From Streptomyces sp. NBC_01283 (GTDB lineage Bacteria; Actinomycetota; Actinomycetes; Streptomycetales; Streptomycetaceae): 64,000 bases of DNA. Below the pieces are notes generated by a model, which had not been told where the DNA came from, did not search any database, and saw nothing but the letters and a program-made list of their open reading frames with translations. Made by a program: the position numbers and the translations under genes. Positions 18,925-28,618 of the stretch are shown piece by piece (within the stretch, counting starts at the first letter, position 1; each line of letters opens with the position of its first letter). Where the stretch lies: positions 1-64,000 of the forward strand of contig NZ_CP108431.1 of assembly GCF_041435335.1 (NCBI RefSeq), in the 5' to 3' direction.

Positions 18925-19676
18925 CTACTCCCCCGCTGCCATCCGTGCCACGAACTCCGGGTAGGGGACGGCATAGTGCATGGCGGCATCACGCCACCGG
19001 TTGTACTGGTTGACCCGTGCGGGCTCCGAGATCAGCTCCACACCCGTCAGGTCTTCCGCCTCGTCCCAGAGAGGCACAGGGCCACGATGTGTGAGTCGAA
19101 GATCCAGAAGTCTTCGTCGGGCAGGTTGTGGCGCTCCGCGTCCTCGCGCCTCATGTTCCGTACCTCTTCGCCCAGCTGGGCGTTGTGTTCGGCGTGCGCG
19201 GGGAGATAGCGCTGTCCCTCGGTCGGCGGGTTATCGATGCGCACACGCGCGACGCTCACGCCGTCTGCGGTCTTGGCGCTGATGGTGCGCGCCCACGGTG
19301 AGGCCATGTCCCACGTCGGCCTCTCGCCCCGCACGAACTGCTGGTAGGTGCTGGTCTCCCTGTCGACGGCGTAGCCGCGGGCCATCTCCAGGTGCCATGC
19401 GCTGTGCCGGAAGTTCTCGAACATCCGCGCAAACTCTTCGGGGGTGAGGATGCGCGGCTCTTCCTCGCGATCCTTCGGTCCGAAGTCGATCAGGGTGTCG
19501 CGCGGGATGACGACCGGGATCTCGTCTTCGTCGATGTGCTGCAGCTGGGCGAGGGCCTCAGGGTCGGTGAGGCGCGGCCCGTGCACGATGATCTCGCCCG
19601 TGTCCAAGTCCTCATGCACTGCGGGGCAGGAACCGCCACCACTTCCCGTGCCGTTGAAGCGCAGCCGTCGCGCCAT
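18925..19676 (-). pseudogene. DUF6879-type protein fused to a small N-terminal domain, one frameshift near the end
   Basis: Start ATG 19676 with an AAAGGAAC ribosome site. Residues 1-70 (MARRLRFNGTGSGGGSCPAV, then EIIVHGPRLTDPEALAQL) resemble a small protein normally encoded separately upstream of DUF6879 genes. From FENFRHSAWHLEMARGYAVD to the end is DUF6879, including DEDFWIFDSHIVALCL. A two-base CT duplication at about 19056 breaks the frame, and translation would stop at 19047. In the other frame the normal end continues DEAEDLTGVELISEPARV to the stop at 18925. The fusion plus a frameshift makes this either a natural variant with a damaged tail or a sequencing artefact. Confidence 0.7.
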
Positions 19677-19849
19677 GATCAGTTCCTTTCGTCGAGGACT
19701 GATCCATCCAGCATCACCGAGGCCAGTGCACTTGCGTACGGACCTTGGCAGGCCTCCGTGGATAACATCGCGCAACTCCGTCAGGGGGTCAAGAAACTCC
19801 GAGAAACTCCCCTGGTACGCCTCAACCTGCCGTCCGTAGCGTCGAATTC

Positions 19850-20053
19850 ATGGCTCCTGGACACGACCGCGATGTGATCGACCCGTACACCGCGACCGAG
19901 ACCCTGCGCGAGGCGCTCACGACGGCCGGCATCGTGCTCCCGTCCCTGGGCACCGACGGCGCATCGCCCTACCTGGGCCTCGTCACTCAGGGGAACATCC
20001 GGGCCGACGTGGCACTAAAGCTCGCCGACACGCTGCGCCGAGGGTGCGCATGA
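19850..20053 (+). CDS. Small hypothetical protein, first gene of a three-gene micro-operon
   Basis: 67 residues; conserved-looking core LREALTTAGIVLPSLGTDGA followed by SPYLGLVTQGNIRADVALKL. I recognise this pattern from short Streptomyces proteins near XRE/DUF5753 genes, but know no function. Divergent from the DUF6879-XRE pair, with 173 bp between starts that must hold both promoters. The stop overlaps the next start (ATGA). Confidence 0.7.
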   Translation: MAPGHDRDVIDPYTATETLREALTTAGIVLPSLGTDGASPYLGLVTQGNIRADVALKLADTLRRGCA

Positions 20054-20193
20054 CCCAGCAGCCGCCCCCGGACACCGACGCCCTGGTCCTCGACACCGCC
20101 TCGCCCGCACTACGGCCCGTAGACCTCGGGCGGGTGCGCTCCGACATCGCCGCCCGCCTCGCCCAAACGATCCAGACAGGAGTCCGCACGTAA
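20050..20193 (+). CDS. Small hypothetical protein, second micro-operon gene
   Basis: 47 residues, MTQQPPPDTDALVLDTASPA then LRPVDLGRVRSDIAARLAQT. Start overlaps the stop of the previous gene in ATGA. Carries the strong ribosome site AGGAG for the next gene within its last codons. No known domain. Confidence 0.6.
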   Translation: MTQQPPPDTDALVLDTASPALRPVDLGRVRSDIAARLAQTIQTGVRT

Positions 20194-20435
20194 ACGGAAC
20201 CGAGAAGCCGGCCACAACCCTCAGCCACGGCGAACTGCCCTATCCCCGCGGCACCCTCGTTCGGGACACGCTCTCGGAGCGCACCGGTCTGCTCACCGGC
20301 GTCCTCGAGGAGCGGCTCAAGACGCCGGGCAACCTGGTCAGCAGGCAGGCGTTCATGGTGCCGGAAGGCGGCGGCATCGAATGGGACCCACCGCTGGACC
20401 GCGTGAGGCCCGTGGAGGCCGGAGACACCGCGTAG
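20190..20435 (+). CDS. Small hypothetical protein with GTA at the expected start position
   Basis: 81 residues reading NGTEKPATTLSHGELPYPRG after the first codon, then TLVRDTLSERTGLLTGVLEE. The ribosome site AGGAG is placed seven bases before a GTA codon at 20190, where GTG would be expected and where the frame overlaps the previous stop. No ATG/GTG/TTG is suitably placed further in until an internal ATG near codon 57. The simplest reading is a start codon changed from GTG to GTA, either a real loss-of-function mutation or an error. Confidence 0.5.
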   Translation, partial: VNGTEKPATTLSHGELPYPRGTLVRDTLSERTGLLTGVLEERLKTPGNLVSRQAFMVPEGGGIEWDPPLDRVRPVEAGDTA

Positions 20436-20568
20436 ACCTCATCGACCAGCGCTAATCAAGGCCAGCCCACGGGTTCTGCCGAGGCGCCCGCCAGCACCGA
20501 GGTGAGACCCCGCACGATCGGCACTTCACCCAGCGCACCGTCGGCGATCTGGCGGCGGAGCAGACAGC

Positions 20569-21105
20569 TCAGGAAGCAGCGAGCGTCGTGACGGGCCTGG
20601 AGGCCGAACGCGGACCCCGGCGCCCCGGCATCCTGGCCGTCACCGGCGCCTCGCTCCCCAGGGCCTGTTCACGAGTCTGTGCTCCCTTGCTGCGGCGCAG
20701 CACCGCCTGGGCGTACAGGCACTCCAGTTCACCGGCCTGGGTACGCAGGCTGTCGGGTGTCGAGCCCGGATAGTCCTGGAGAATCTTCCACCCGCTGTAC
20801 CAGTGGGCGCTGTCGACGCTCGCGGGAAGGGCCAGGGCGGCGGCTTCGAAGGCCGCGAGTTCGGCGAAGCTGCCCTGTCTCTCCCTTGAAAGGGCGGCCA
20901 GCCAGATTTTCAATGCCGCCGCTTTGCGGGGGCGGTCGCTGAATCGCGCGCTGAGCTTGCGGAGGCGTTTGGCGTGCTGGTGCAGGAGGAACGTGCCGAG
21001 CCGCGTAGCCAGAGCGCGGGCGCGGGCGACCTCGCCAGGCGTCAAGTATCGGCCCAGTTCGGTGAGTTCCTGATCGCAGAGGCCTTCAGAGGGCTTGGTG
21101 TGCAC
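20569..21105 (-). CDS. Hypothetical protein
   Basis: 178 residues from GTG 21105 (VHTKPSEGLCDQELTELGRY). Composition is helical and charged: LTPGEVARARALATRLGTFL, LHQHAKRLRKLSARFSDRPR, WLAALSRERQGSFAELAAFE, then HWYSGWKILQDYPGSTPDSL. No signal peptide or membrane segment is present and no family was recognised. The open frame continues upstream in a less protein-like way, which is why the internal GTG is preferred. A pause of about 200 bp separates it from the divergent gene at 21310. Confidence 0.55.
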   Translation of the reverse strand: MHTKPSEGLCDQELTELGRYLTPGEVARARALATRLGTFLLHQHAKRLRKLSARFSDRPRKAAALKIWLAALSRERQGSFAELAAFEAAALALPASVDSAHWYSGWKILQDYPGSTPDSLRTQAGELECLYAQAVLRRSKGAQTREQALGSEAPVTARMPGRRGPRSASRPVTTLAAS

Positions 21106-21309
21106 GACCCGTATTGTGCTCCGCCTGACTCCCGACTGAAGGCAGCGCCACACCCGCGCCCGGGCCCCGCGGGCGGTACCGTCCAACGGTGCCGACGGGC
21201 GGCCATCGGCTTCGGCGAGGGCGCCGCGGCGTGACAGCTTCCGGTCCGTCCGGGTGATCAGGGGCCACGACTCCAGATTCAGGGCGCGCGGCCCCTCTAG
21301 CCTGCGACC

Positions 21310-21848
21310 ATGGACTCCACCCCGATGCCCGAGCCGCTGCGCCGGGCGATCCACCACCTGGTGCTGCGGTACACCGAGCCGACCAGGCGCACACCTGGAA
21401 GCGGATGACGCTGTACCGGGCCACGGACGCGGCGGACACCATGAACATGGTGGCCATGCTGATCGCCGCGTACTGCGAGCGCACCGGCATGGCAGCTCAC
21501 ACGTTGGACAGCTACCTCCAGGTCGGACAGCAGGCGATCCGGGCTCACGGCACGGACGAGGAAGACCGTTCGCACGTGGCGGGCCTGCTGGGAGAGGCCC
21601 TCTCATATGAGGCGATGCGGGCGTCGACGAACCGGATGCGGTACCACCGGGGCCAGCGCCAGGCAGAGCAGGCGCAGCAGCCCGAGGACGACCCGCAGAA
21701 GCTGTTCACCGTGGCATGCCTGCACGGGCTGAAGGCGCGGCTGTGCGACGACGTCGACTCGCTGGACAGCTACCTGCCGCCGCAGGTGGCCGCGATGGCC
21801 CGCAAGGTGGCCGAAGCTCTCGAAGTACCGGAGCTGGCGACGACGTAA
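21310..21848 (+). pseudogene. Hypothetical protein with one-base deletion near the N-terminus
   Basis: From ATG 21310 the frame reads MDSTPMPEPLRRAIHHLVLR and stops at 21409. Adding one base after the codons for YTE (about 21383) gives ADQAHTWKRMTLYRATDAAD and continues to 21848, ending VAEALEVPELATT. The downstream part could still be made from ATG 21405 (148 residues, MTLYRATDAADTMNMVAMLI). The protein is helical with a Gln/Glu-rich loop (RQAEQAQQPEDDPQ). No function recognised. Confidence 0.6.
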
Positions 21849-22150
21849 CGGCGGAGTCGCACCGTCGTTGGACAGCGCACCCATAGAGCCGGGCCCCTGG
21901 TGTCATGGCTGATCCCCCGGGGCCCGTGGTGTGTCCGACTCCGGGTCGGCCAGTCCTCTTCGGTCTCCTTTGGCGACGACCCCGGCGGCGGCTTCAAGAG
22001 AATTCTCTTCTTCACAAGGAAGAAGAGAGGTGCCAGCGGCCTTCACACCCTTCCAATGTGCACTGACCTGCAAGAACGCTGTCGGTTACCCGATCACGCC
22101 GGCAATCACGCTGGTACCTACGCCGGTACCAGGGCCGGGCGTGGTCGGGG
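21849..22150. other. Gene-poor spacer
   Basis: No gene is supported. GC-rich palindromic pieces such as GGGCCCCTGG and CCCCCGGGGCCC near 21890-21925 could form a terminator for the preceding gene. A stretch around 21995-22030 is unusually A-rich. Confidence 0.35.
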
Positions 22151-22417
22151 CTACTCGGTGGTGTGGTCGGGATCGGGGAGTTGGGGCGGGAAGTGCCGCT
22201 CCAGGATCTCTGTCCACCAGTGCAGGACGACGAAGCCAGTGCTCGGCCTGGGCCTGGACCAGTTCGCTCAGCGCGTCGATGAACGGCTGGGCAGGCGCGT
22301 CCGGCTCGATCGCGGCGGCCGCCTGCTGGACGCGGTCGTGCGCTGCCGGGAAGACGCCCTTGGCCCATGTGTCCTGTTCCCTGACCCGCTGTGGTGTGCG
22401 ACTGAAGATCTTCGATT
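22151..22417 (-). pseudogene. C-terminal fragment of an unknown protein
   Basis: On the minus strand, REQDTWAKGVFPAAHDRVQQ and PAQPFIDALSELVQAQAEHW are followed, after a one-base shift, by FVVLHWWTEILERHFPPQLP and a stop at 22151. The 5' part is missing: an IS481 remnant abuts at 22418. The family was not recognised. Confidence 0.5.
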
Positions 22418-22966
22418 ACGCCTGGGGCGCGGTCTGCTGCTTGAGGCGTTCGTAGGGAGTCTGGCCGCCGCGGCATCCCCGGGGCCATCGAGGCGAGTGG
22501 TTCGATTAACTTCACGTCGATCTGGACGCGGGGGCCGGGCAGTTGCTTCTCGTACCGCTTCCCTCTGCGGTCGTGGCGCTTGTACCGCTGAGAGGTCGGC
22601 AGCCGGCCCATGGCGAGGCGGTCGAGGATCCGCCACACCCCCGACTTGCTGATCGTGACATCGTGGTGGCGCTTGAGGTACATCGCGATCTTCTCGGGCC
22701 CGAAGTGGTAGTTCTGTCGCAGGTAGATGATCTTCCCGACGGCCTTGACGTGGGTGGCATTGGGGCTGTGCTTCGGTGCCCTCGAGCGGGTGCGCAAGCC
22801 TCGATGCCCTCGGGCTTGTAGCGGCGGTGCCAGCGGTAGTACGTCTGCCGGCTGATCCCGAAGTACCGGCAGGACAGGGCGACGTTGCCGCTGACCTCTT
22901 CGACATGACGTATGGCGGCCAGGCGCCGCTTCGCCTCACGGTCAGAGAGGGCGTCTTCGACATGTG
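22416..22966 (-). pseudogene. IS481-family transposase with internal deletion
   Basis: The N-terminal part is present (HVEEVSGNVALSCRYFGISR then QTYYRWHRRYKPEGIE; after a frameshift APKHSPNATHVKAVGKII and ITISKSG-like HTH text, GVWRILDRLAMGRLP). The sequence then jumps from VKLIEPLASM directly to the extreme C-terminus QTPYERLKQQTAPQA. The whole DDE core is deleted, and a one-base loss near 22800 breaks the N-terminal frame. Confidence 0.7.
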
Positions 22967-23023
22967 GATCTCCTAGTGATCGGAGACCCAGGTGTCAACG
23001 ATGATCGTGAGTTTTAGATCACA

Positions 23024-23274
23024 ATCTCGGACGCGGAACGGCGCCAGGCCGAACGGATCCGCGGCGAGCGGGCCCGGCCGCTGCCCCGGATTGGCTCATC
23101 GAGCAGGGCCTCGACGGACGCGCCCCGGTGTACGTCCACGTCGGCGTCTGCCACATGGCGGGGAAGCGGTCGCGCGGTGTCACACGCGAGCAGGCGTGGC
23201 GTGGACTCACGGTGGACCAGATCAAGGCGTGCCCGCACTGCCGACCGGACACCGACCTCGGGGTGCTGGAGTGA
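23024..23274 (+). pseudogene. DUF6233 protein, C-terminal part
   Basis: Begins within the family (DAERRQAERIRGERARPLP), shifts frame near 23085 and continues DWLIEQGLDGRAPVYVHVGV, CHMAGKRSRGVTREQAW and ACPHCRPDTDLGVLE to a stop. CHMAGKR and HCRPDT are hallmarks of DUF6233 in Streptomyces. The N-terminal half was lost to the adjacent IS481 remnant. The stop overlaps the next gene in GTGA, the usual arrangement with its partner. Confidence 0.7.
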
Positions 23275-23570
23275 CCACTGCGGCGCACTCTGGAGACATG
23301 GCGAGCGCTCCGATAGTCGTGCACCCGCCGCTCGGTAGCGGCGGCCGGCGGGTGGTCGTGCGGGGGCGGATCCTCGGCCTCGCGCACTCGGACGCGGACG
23401 TGATCGAGTTCCTGCGCCGTGCCGGGCTGCCGGATGCGGAGGGGCTCCTCGACGACCCGGCGTGGGTGAAGTGGCGTGGAGGGCGCGCGCACCACTACGA
23501 GGCTGCACGACGGTCCGCGCCGACGAGTGTCGCGTCTCCCGCATCCACGCCCATCATCGCAGTATCGTGA
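23271..23570 (+). CDS. Small hypothetical partner of DUF6233
   Basis: 99 residues from GTG 23271, overlapping the DUF6233 stop. The core RRVVVRGRILGLAHSDADVI continues EFLRRAGLPDAEGLLDDPAW and VKWRGGRAHHY. Genes of this kind commonly follow DUF6233 genes in Streptomyces; function unknown. It remains intact although its upstream partner is broken. An internal ATG at 23298 (MASAPIVVHPPLG) is an alternative start. Confidence 0.65.
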   Translation: MTTAAHSGDMASAPIVVHPPLGSGGRRVVVRGRILGLAHSDADVIEFLRRAGLPDAEGLLDDPAWVKWRGGRAHHYEAARRSAPTSVASPASTPIIAVS

Positions 23571-23617
23571 CGGCCCGCCCCTGGTGGGGAGCGGGCCGGC
23601 AGGCCTTCTTGTCTGGC

Positions 23618-24010
23618 TTACACGAGCCCGACGGAGGCGGCTCCCCCCACTGCCGCGACGGCATACCCGAGCGCCTGCTGCCACACCGCGAGCGTCCGCG
23701 TGTGCCCTCGTGTGGCCATCACCATGATCGAGTTTGCGGCAAATGCGGGAATGAGAATGCCGCAGAGCGCGAACGTGCCGACCGTCGGCAGGCTCCACTC
23801 CACAGGCTTCAATGCCACGCCGAGGGCCAGCGCCAACGCCGCGACGGCATAGGTCACCAGCGGCACCAGGCTCTGGTCATCCCGCTCGTCCGGGGCCGGC
23901 CCTTCCTTCTTGTGGTGCTTCCAGTGCCGCCGCTCTGTGCCGAACCGCGACCACACCATGAGGATGACCTCGGCCGCCAGAACGATGTAGGCAATGTATT
24001 CGATCGTCAT
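23618..24010 (-). CDS. Small four-helix membrane protein
   Basis: 130 residues, start ATG 24010 with AAGGTGG upstream. Hydrophobic segments are visible at about residues 3-20 (IEYIAYIVLAAEVILMVW), 49-66 (LVPLVTYAVAALALALGV), 76-98 and 110-129, with a charged loop EGPAPDERDD between the first two. It lies 19 bp downstream of the secreted-protein gene at 24030 and is presumably co-transcribed. It may protect the cell from, or help export, that protein; this is inferred from position only. Confidence 0.75.
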   Translation of the reverse strand: MTIEYIAYIVLAAEVILMVWSRFGTERRHWKHHKKEGPAPDERDDQSLVPLVTYAVAALALALGVALKPVEWSLPTVGTFALCGILIPAFAANSIMVMATRGHTRTLAVWQQALGYAVAAVGGAASVGLV

Positions 24011-24029
24011 TGGACCACCTTGAACACGA

Positions 24030-24794
<765 letters not shown>

Positions 24795-25264
24795 ATGTCC
24801 CCGTATCTCGAGCATCTGGAAATTCGGGCGCACTGAACTGCCCTGCCCGCTTGGGCGGGGAGGGGGCTTGCGTGCCCATGTGGTCGAGATCAACCCAAAC
24901 AGGGAGAGATCTTGAAAGCTGTGATGGAGGCCATGATTCCGCCTCAGATCTTGCTCAAATAAAGGTAGTTGCCCATTTCAAGCATGCGATCAAAGGTCTA
25001 CTGCAGTATCAACCTTTGGGTCAAGGGGTCGGCTCACTCTGCATCCCTGAGTCTTCGGCGGTGGTGTCGTCGTCGAGGTCCACGGCCTGCCAACCGTTCG
25101 GCGGGCAACGAGGTCACGCGTGTGACCCGCCCCTGCGTGAGGTGGCGGGCCGGTTACCACAACCGAATGGAGAAGACCGTGACCACAGCTCTGGAACGTG
25201 AGGCGTTCCCCCTCACCCCGGCCGGAGCCCGCACCACGTACAGCACAGAAGCACGTGCTCGCGA
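24795..25264. other. Gene-free stretch with the promoter region of the secreted-protein operon
   Basis: No supported gene. The part near 24890-24990 is AT-richer than the surroundings. The following DNA (25160-25264) probably belongs to the IS5-type remnant. Confidence 0.4.
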
Positions 25265-25628
25265 AGGTGAGAGTCCGCCTGCCCGCTGGCCGCCCCCGCA
25301 CCAAACCCGGCGCGGTCACCGGCGACAAAGCCTACTCATCCCACGGCAACCGCTCCTACCTGCGCAGACGCAACATCAAAGCGGTCATCCCAGAGAAGAA
25401 GGACCAGGCCGCCAACCGGAAGAAGAAGGCATCACGAGGCGGCCGGCCAGTCGGTCACGACGCCGACCTCTACAAGGAACGGAACACCGTCGAACGCCTG
25501 ATCAACAAGCTGAAGGCCTGGCGAGGCATCGCCACCCGCTACGACAAAACCCAGACAGCTACCTCGCCGGCCTTCACCTCCGCGCCGCCATGATCTGGAT
25601 CGACGACCTGGTGAAAACCGCCGATTGA
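25265..25628 (+). pseudogene. IS5-family (IS427-like) transposase, C-terminal fragment
   Basis: Reads GAVTGDKAYSSHGNRSYLRR, NIKAVIPEKKDQAANRKKK, GHDADLYKERNTVERLINK and LKAWRGIATRYDKT, then after a frameshift at about 25553 SYLAGLHLRAAMIWIDDLVK. This is the second half of an IS427-type transposase, with the second Asp and the catalytic Glu (ERNTVE). The first half is missing. Confidence 0.8.
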
Positions 25629-25710
25629 TCACGACATCACACAGGCCCTAGCCGCCCTGGCCACCGAGACGGGCCTGAACATCACGGTCTGCCACATGCC
25701 GCCGGGCACC

Positions 25711-27154
25711 CAGTGCCGTTGTTTGACCAGTCATCAGTTCACGGTGGGCGGGAGGTATTCGGCTCGCCAGGCGTTGACACGTCATGCATCCGTGGGATGG
25801 GGGCGATCCGATGACGTGCGGCTGGGTGCGCTCACCGCGTGGGTGACGCCGGAGTTGGTGGACGGTGTGTTGGCCAAGTGGGGCCGCGGTGGGGTGAGGC
25901 CGGGTGCTCTCTCGCCGAGGTTCATGGTCTACTTCACGCTCGCGTTGGCGCTGTTCGCGCAGGACTCCCACGACGATGTCGCGGAGAACCTGGTCCGGGG
26001 CGCTGGAGGGAATGGACGAGACGATCCCGAACCGGGCCTCGTTCACCCGCGCCCGGCAGCGCCCGGGGCCAGAGGTGTTGGAGGCGGTGTTCCGTCGGGT
26101 GTGCGGACGGGTGGCCCCTGCCCGGGTGGGCACGGCGTTCTGGCGCGGGATGCGGTTGGCCGCCGTCGACGGCTTCGTACTGGACCTGCCGGACAACAAG
26201 GACAACCGGGAGTTCTTCGGCGGGCCGAGCGACGCGCGCGGCGCGCCGGCCAGCTTCCCGCAAGTGCGGGTGGTGACGCTGACCGAGACCGGCACGCGCG
26301 CCTCGATCGATGCCGGGATCGGCGGTTTCAACGGCGGCGAGCGGGAGTTGGCAGTGCAGCTGGCCTCCTCTGCGGTCGGGATACTGGTCATCATGGACCG
26401 CAACTTCCCCGGGGTTGAGCTGTGGAAAGCGTTCACCTGCGGCGGGGCGCACCTGCTACTGCGGGCCCGGGCGACGGTCGCCTCCCGGCCGCTTGAGGTG
26501 CTGCCGGACGGGAGCTACCTGGGGCGGGTGAGCCTGGGTGGGCAGCGGGCCCCGCATCCGGGCGGGGTGACGGTCCGGGTCGTCGAGTACCGGGTCGACG
26601 GCGGCGAGCTGATCAGACTCTTGAGCGATCTGCTTGATGTCAATGCCTACCCAGCAGCGGAGTTGGCCTCGCTCTACCGTGATCGCTGGGAGGCGGAATC
26701 GGCCTACCGGCAGGTCAAGACGTTCCAGCGTGGACCCGCGCAGGTGTTGCGCTCGGCCACTCCGACGCTGGTGCACCAGGAGGTCTGGGCGCATCTGGTG
26801 GTGCACCACTGCCTGAGCGGGATCATCATGAGGGTCGCCGACGGCGAGCGGATCGACCCGCACCGGATCTCCTTCGTCAAGGTTCTCAAGCACATACGGC
26901 GCAGCGTGATCCGGCAAACCAAGGACGCCGTCTCGGCCGTCGGGGCATTCCTGGCGATGCTGGAGGTCAAGATCCGCCGCAAGCTCGACACCGGGGCCTC
27001 GCCGCGGCCGTAGTGCGCCACGGGTCCTCAAACGCCCGGACTCGAAATACTCGCCCTCGGTCAAGAAGCAGCAGCACGGCCCCACCCGGCGGGTCCCCGC
27101 CAAGGTGATCACCCTCAGCCCGGCAATGCTTCAGTAGCTCAAACAACGGCATTG
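25711..27154 (+). mobile_element. IS4-family insertion sequence with 10-bp target duplication
   Basis: Inverted ends CAGTGCCGTTGTTTGA (25711) and, inward from 27154, CAATGCCGTTGTTTGA. The ten bases GCCGGGCACC occur directly outside both ends (25701-25710 and 27155-27164), an exact target duplication of the size expected for IS4 elements. Total 1444 bp. The insertion site is in an ISAzo13 remnant. Confidence 0.9.
25792..27013 (+). pseudogene. IS4-family transposase with a single-base frameshift
   Basis: From about GTG 25792 the frame reads VRLGALTAWVTPELVDGVLA and FMVYFTLALALFAQDSHDDV, then shifts by one extra G near 26003. It continues EGMDETIPNRASFTRARQRP, AAVDGFVLDLPDNKDNREFF (first Asp), ILVIMDRNFPGVELWKAF (second Asp) and LYRDRWEAESAYRQVKTFQR, a Y-(2)-R-(3)-E-(6)-K signature. 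Apart from the one indel the gene is complete at about 406 codons, so it could be active if the indel is an error. Confidence 0.85.
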
Positions 27155-27429
27155 GCCGGGCACCTCGAAGTGGAACAAAATCAGGCACCGGCTGTTCTCC
27201 CACATCTCTATGAACTGGCGCGGCCGTCCTCTGACCAGCCATGACGTCATCGTGAAGAGCATCGCGGCGACCACTACCCACACCGGGCTCACTGTCCACG
27301 CCGAACTCGACCCGGACACCTACGACACCGGCATCAAGGTCACCGAAAGCGACATCGGTGCCCTGTCCATGCACCGGCACCGCTTCCACGGCGACTGGAA
27401 CTACATCCTTCACCCCTCACGTCGAGACA

Positions 27430-27735
27430 CCGCCACAGCCAAGACCCCGCAATCAGTCGGCGGCCTGTCCCCGCAGTCCTGCTCCGGGTTCCTGCGCAAC
27501 CCGGAGCTGACCGGGGAGCCCGAATCGGAGCTGGCCGAACTCGTCAACCAACTCGACCGGGAACTGGACGAGCTACGTGAGCAAGGGCGGCGACAGCAGC
27601 GAGGAGGCGAGCGCGTCCGGGCTCGCGGCGCAGGTGCCAAGGACAAGCTGACCACGGCCGATAGAGTCCTGGCCACCGTGCTCTACCTGCGCAAACTCGG
27701 CACCCGAAGATGTCGGTGCAGCCAACCGCCTTGAG
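27430..27735 (+). pseudogene. Transposase N-terminal scrap
   Basis: FLRNPELTGEPESELAELVN, ARGAGAKDKLTTADRVLATV and LYLRKLGT look like the helix-turn-helix start of an ISAzo13/IS5-like transposase. The sequence stops abruptly after LRKLGT at about 27705. Confidence 0.5.
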
Positions 27736-27872
27736 GCGCTGCTGCTCGTCCTGCGCGCTCGCCTCGTCGTAGCCGACGGCTGACCCGTGCCGCTTGCCCT
27801 CTGGGTCGGTCCACGTCAGTGCGAATTCGTCATCGTGATCGCCATACGGGCCATCATGATCGTCGCGACTGA
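27709..27872 (-). pseudogene. Fragment of a small hypothetical protein
   Basis: Minus-strand text DDHDGPYGDHDDEFALTWTD and AVGYDEASAQDEQQRLKAVG followed by CTDI resembles the C-terminal part of small Streptomyces proteins with a SAVAYDEASAQ motif. Upstream and downstream parts are replaced by transposon DNA. Confidence 0.4.
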
Positions 27873-28246
27873 CAATCCCCCGGCCGCACAACCGTTGCGC
27901 GCGCCCGGCCAAGAACACGCTGCGCACGAGAATGACCCCGAGCGAGCAGCAGAACTCCGGCCGCTGCCACCGGGCATTGGTCTGGTGGCGTGGCCTTCAC
28001 CGACACGACACCACAGCACTGATCGCCGCGAAGGAGGCCGCCGCGCACGCCCTGCCCGCCGCAGCCCGTCCCGGAACGCCGTGACACGCAAGCGATGAAA
28101 GATGAGCGCCGGCGCATCTTCGATTGCCTGTCCGAGGGGAACATCCTGATGGGAGCGGATCTGCTGCCAGGCCAGACCCTTTGCCGGATCGCCCACGCGA
28201 CATCAAGTTCAGCCCCGGTCTGTCCGCAGATTGAGAGACGGGCGGA
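27873..28246. other. Gene-free stretch downstream of the toxin gene
   Basis: No supported gene on either strand. Nothing recognisable was seen. Confidence 0.4.
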
Positions 28247-28618
28247 TCAGGGCTTCCAGGTGCGTAGGAAGGCGGCGATCCGCGCGGTGGTGCAGCGTGA
28301 GTTGCTCAGTTCGTGGGCGAGCGCGGTGAGCTGTTCGCGCGTGGGGTTGACGGGGATGTTGCTGGCTCCCAGGTACATGACGGCGGTCGCGCAGGCGACG
28401 GTCAGGTTGGAGCGTTCCAGCCACCGGCAGCGGCCCAGGGTGTGGACCAGGGCAGCTGCTCGGGCGTACGGGCCGTCGTAGACGGGGTGGTCCAGGAGCT
28501 CGCCGCGGTGCCGGGCGACGGCGGCGACGGGCACCCCGTAGTCGTCCACACCCGGGTCGCGGCTGCCGGCTCGCTCGGCGACTTCGAGGATCCAGGACTC
28601 GTCGATGTGCAGGATCAC
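28247..28618 (-). CDS. Doc/Fic-like toxin of a type II toxin-antitoxin pair
   Basis: 123 residues, MILHIDESWILEVAERAGSR, then PVYDGPYARAAALVHTLGRC, LERSNLTVACATAVMYLGA and TTARIAAFLRTW. The layout (VYD...ARAAAL, a His-containing helix turn, SN.T.A) matches Streptomyces proteins annotated as Doc/Fic-type toxins. The canonical Fic loop HxFx(D/N)GNKR is degenerate here (HTLGRCRWLERSN), so classical AMP or phosphate transfer is doubtful. The start overlaps the antitoxin stop (ATGA). An alternative is an inactive or differently acting member. Confidence 0.7.
   Translation of the reverse strand: MILHIDESWILEVAERAGSRDPGVDDYGVPVAAVARHRGELLDHPVYDGPYARAAALVHTLGRCRWLERSNLTVACATAVMYLGASNIPVNPTREQLTALAHELSNSRCTTARIAAFLRTWKP

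Larger units (their letters stand above)
25622..27416 (+). pseudogene. ISAzo13-family transposase C-terminus, interrupted by an IS4-family element
   Basis: Two pieces join across the IS4 insertion: ALAALATETGLNITVCHMPP at 25640-25710 and, from 27165, TSKWNKIRHRLFSHISMNWR, then GRPLTSHDVIVKSIAATTT and MHRHRFHGDWNYILHP with stop at 27456-area text. The PPGTSKWNKIEHRLFS block is diagnostic for ISAzo13. The N-terminal two thirds are not present. Confidence 0.75.
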
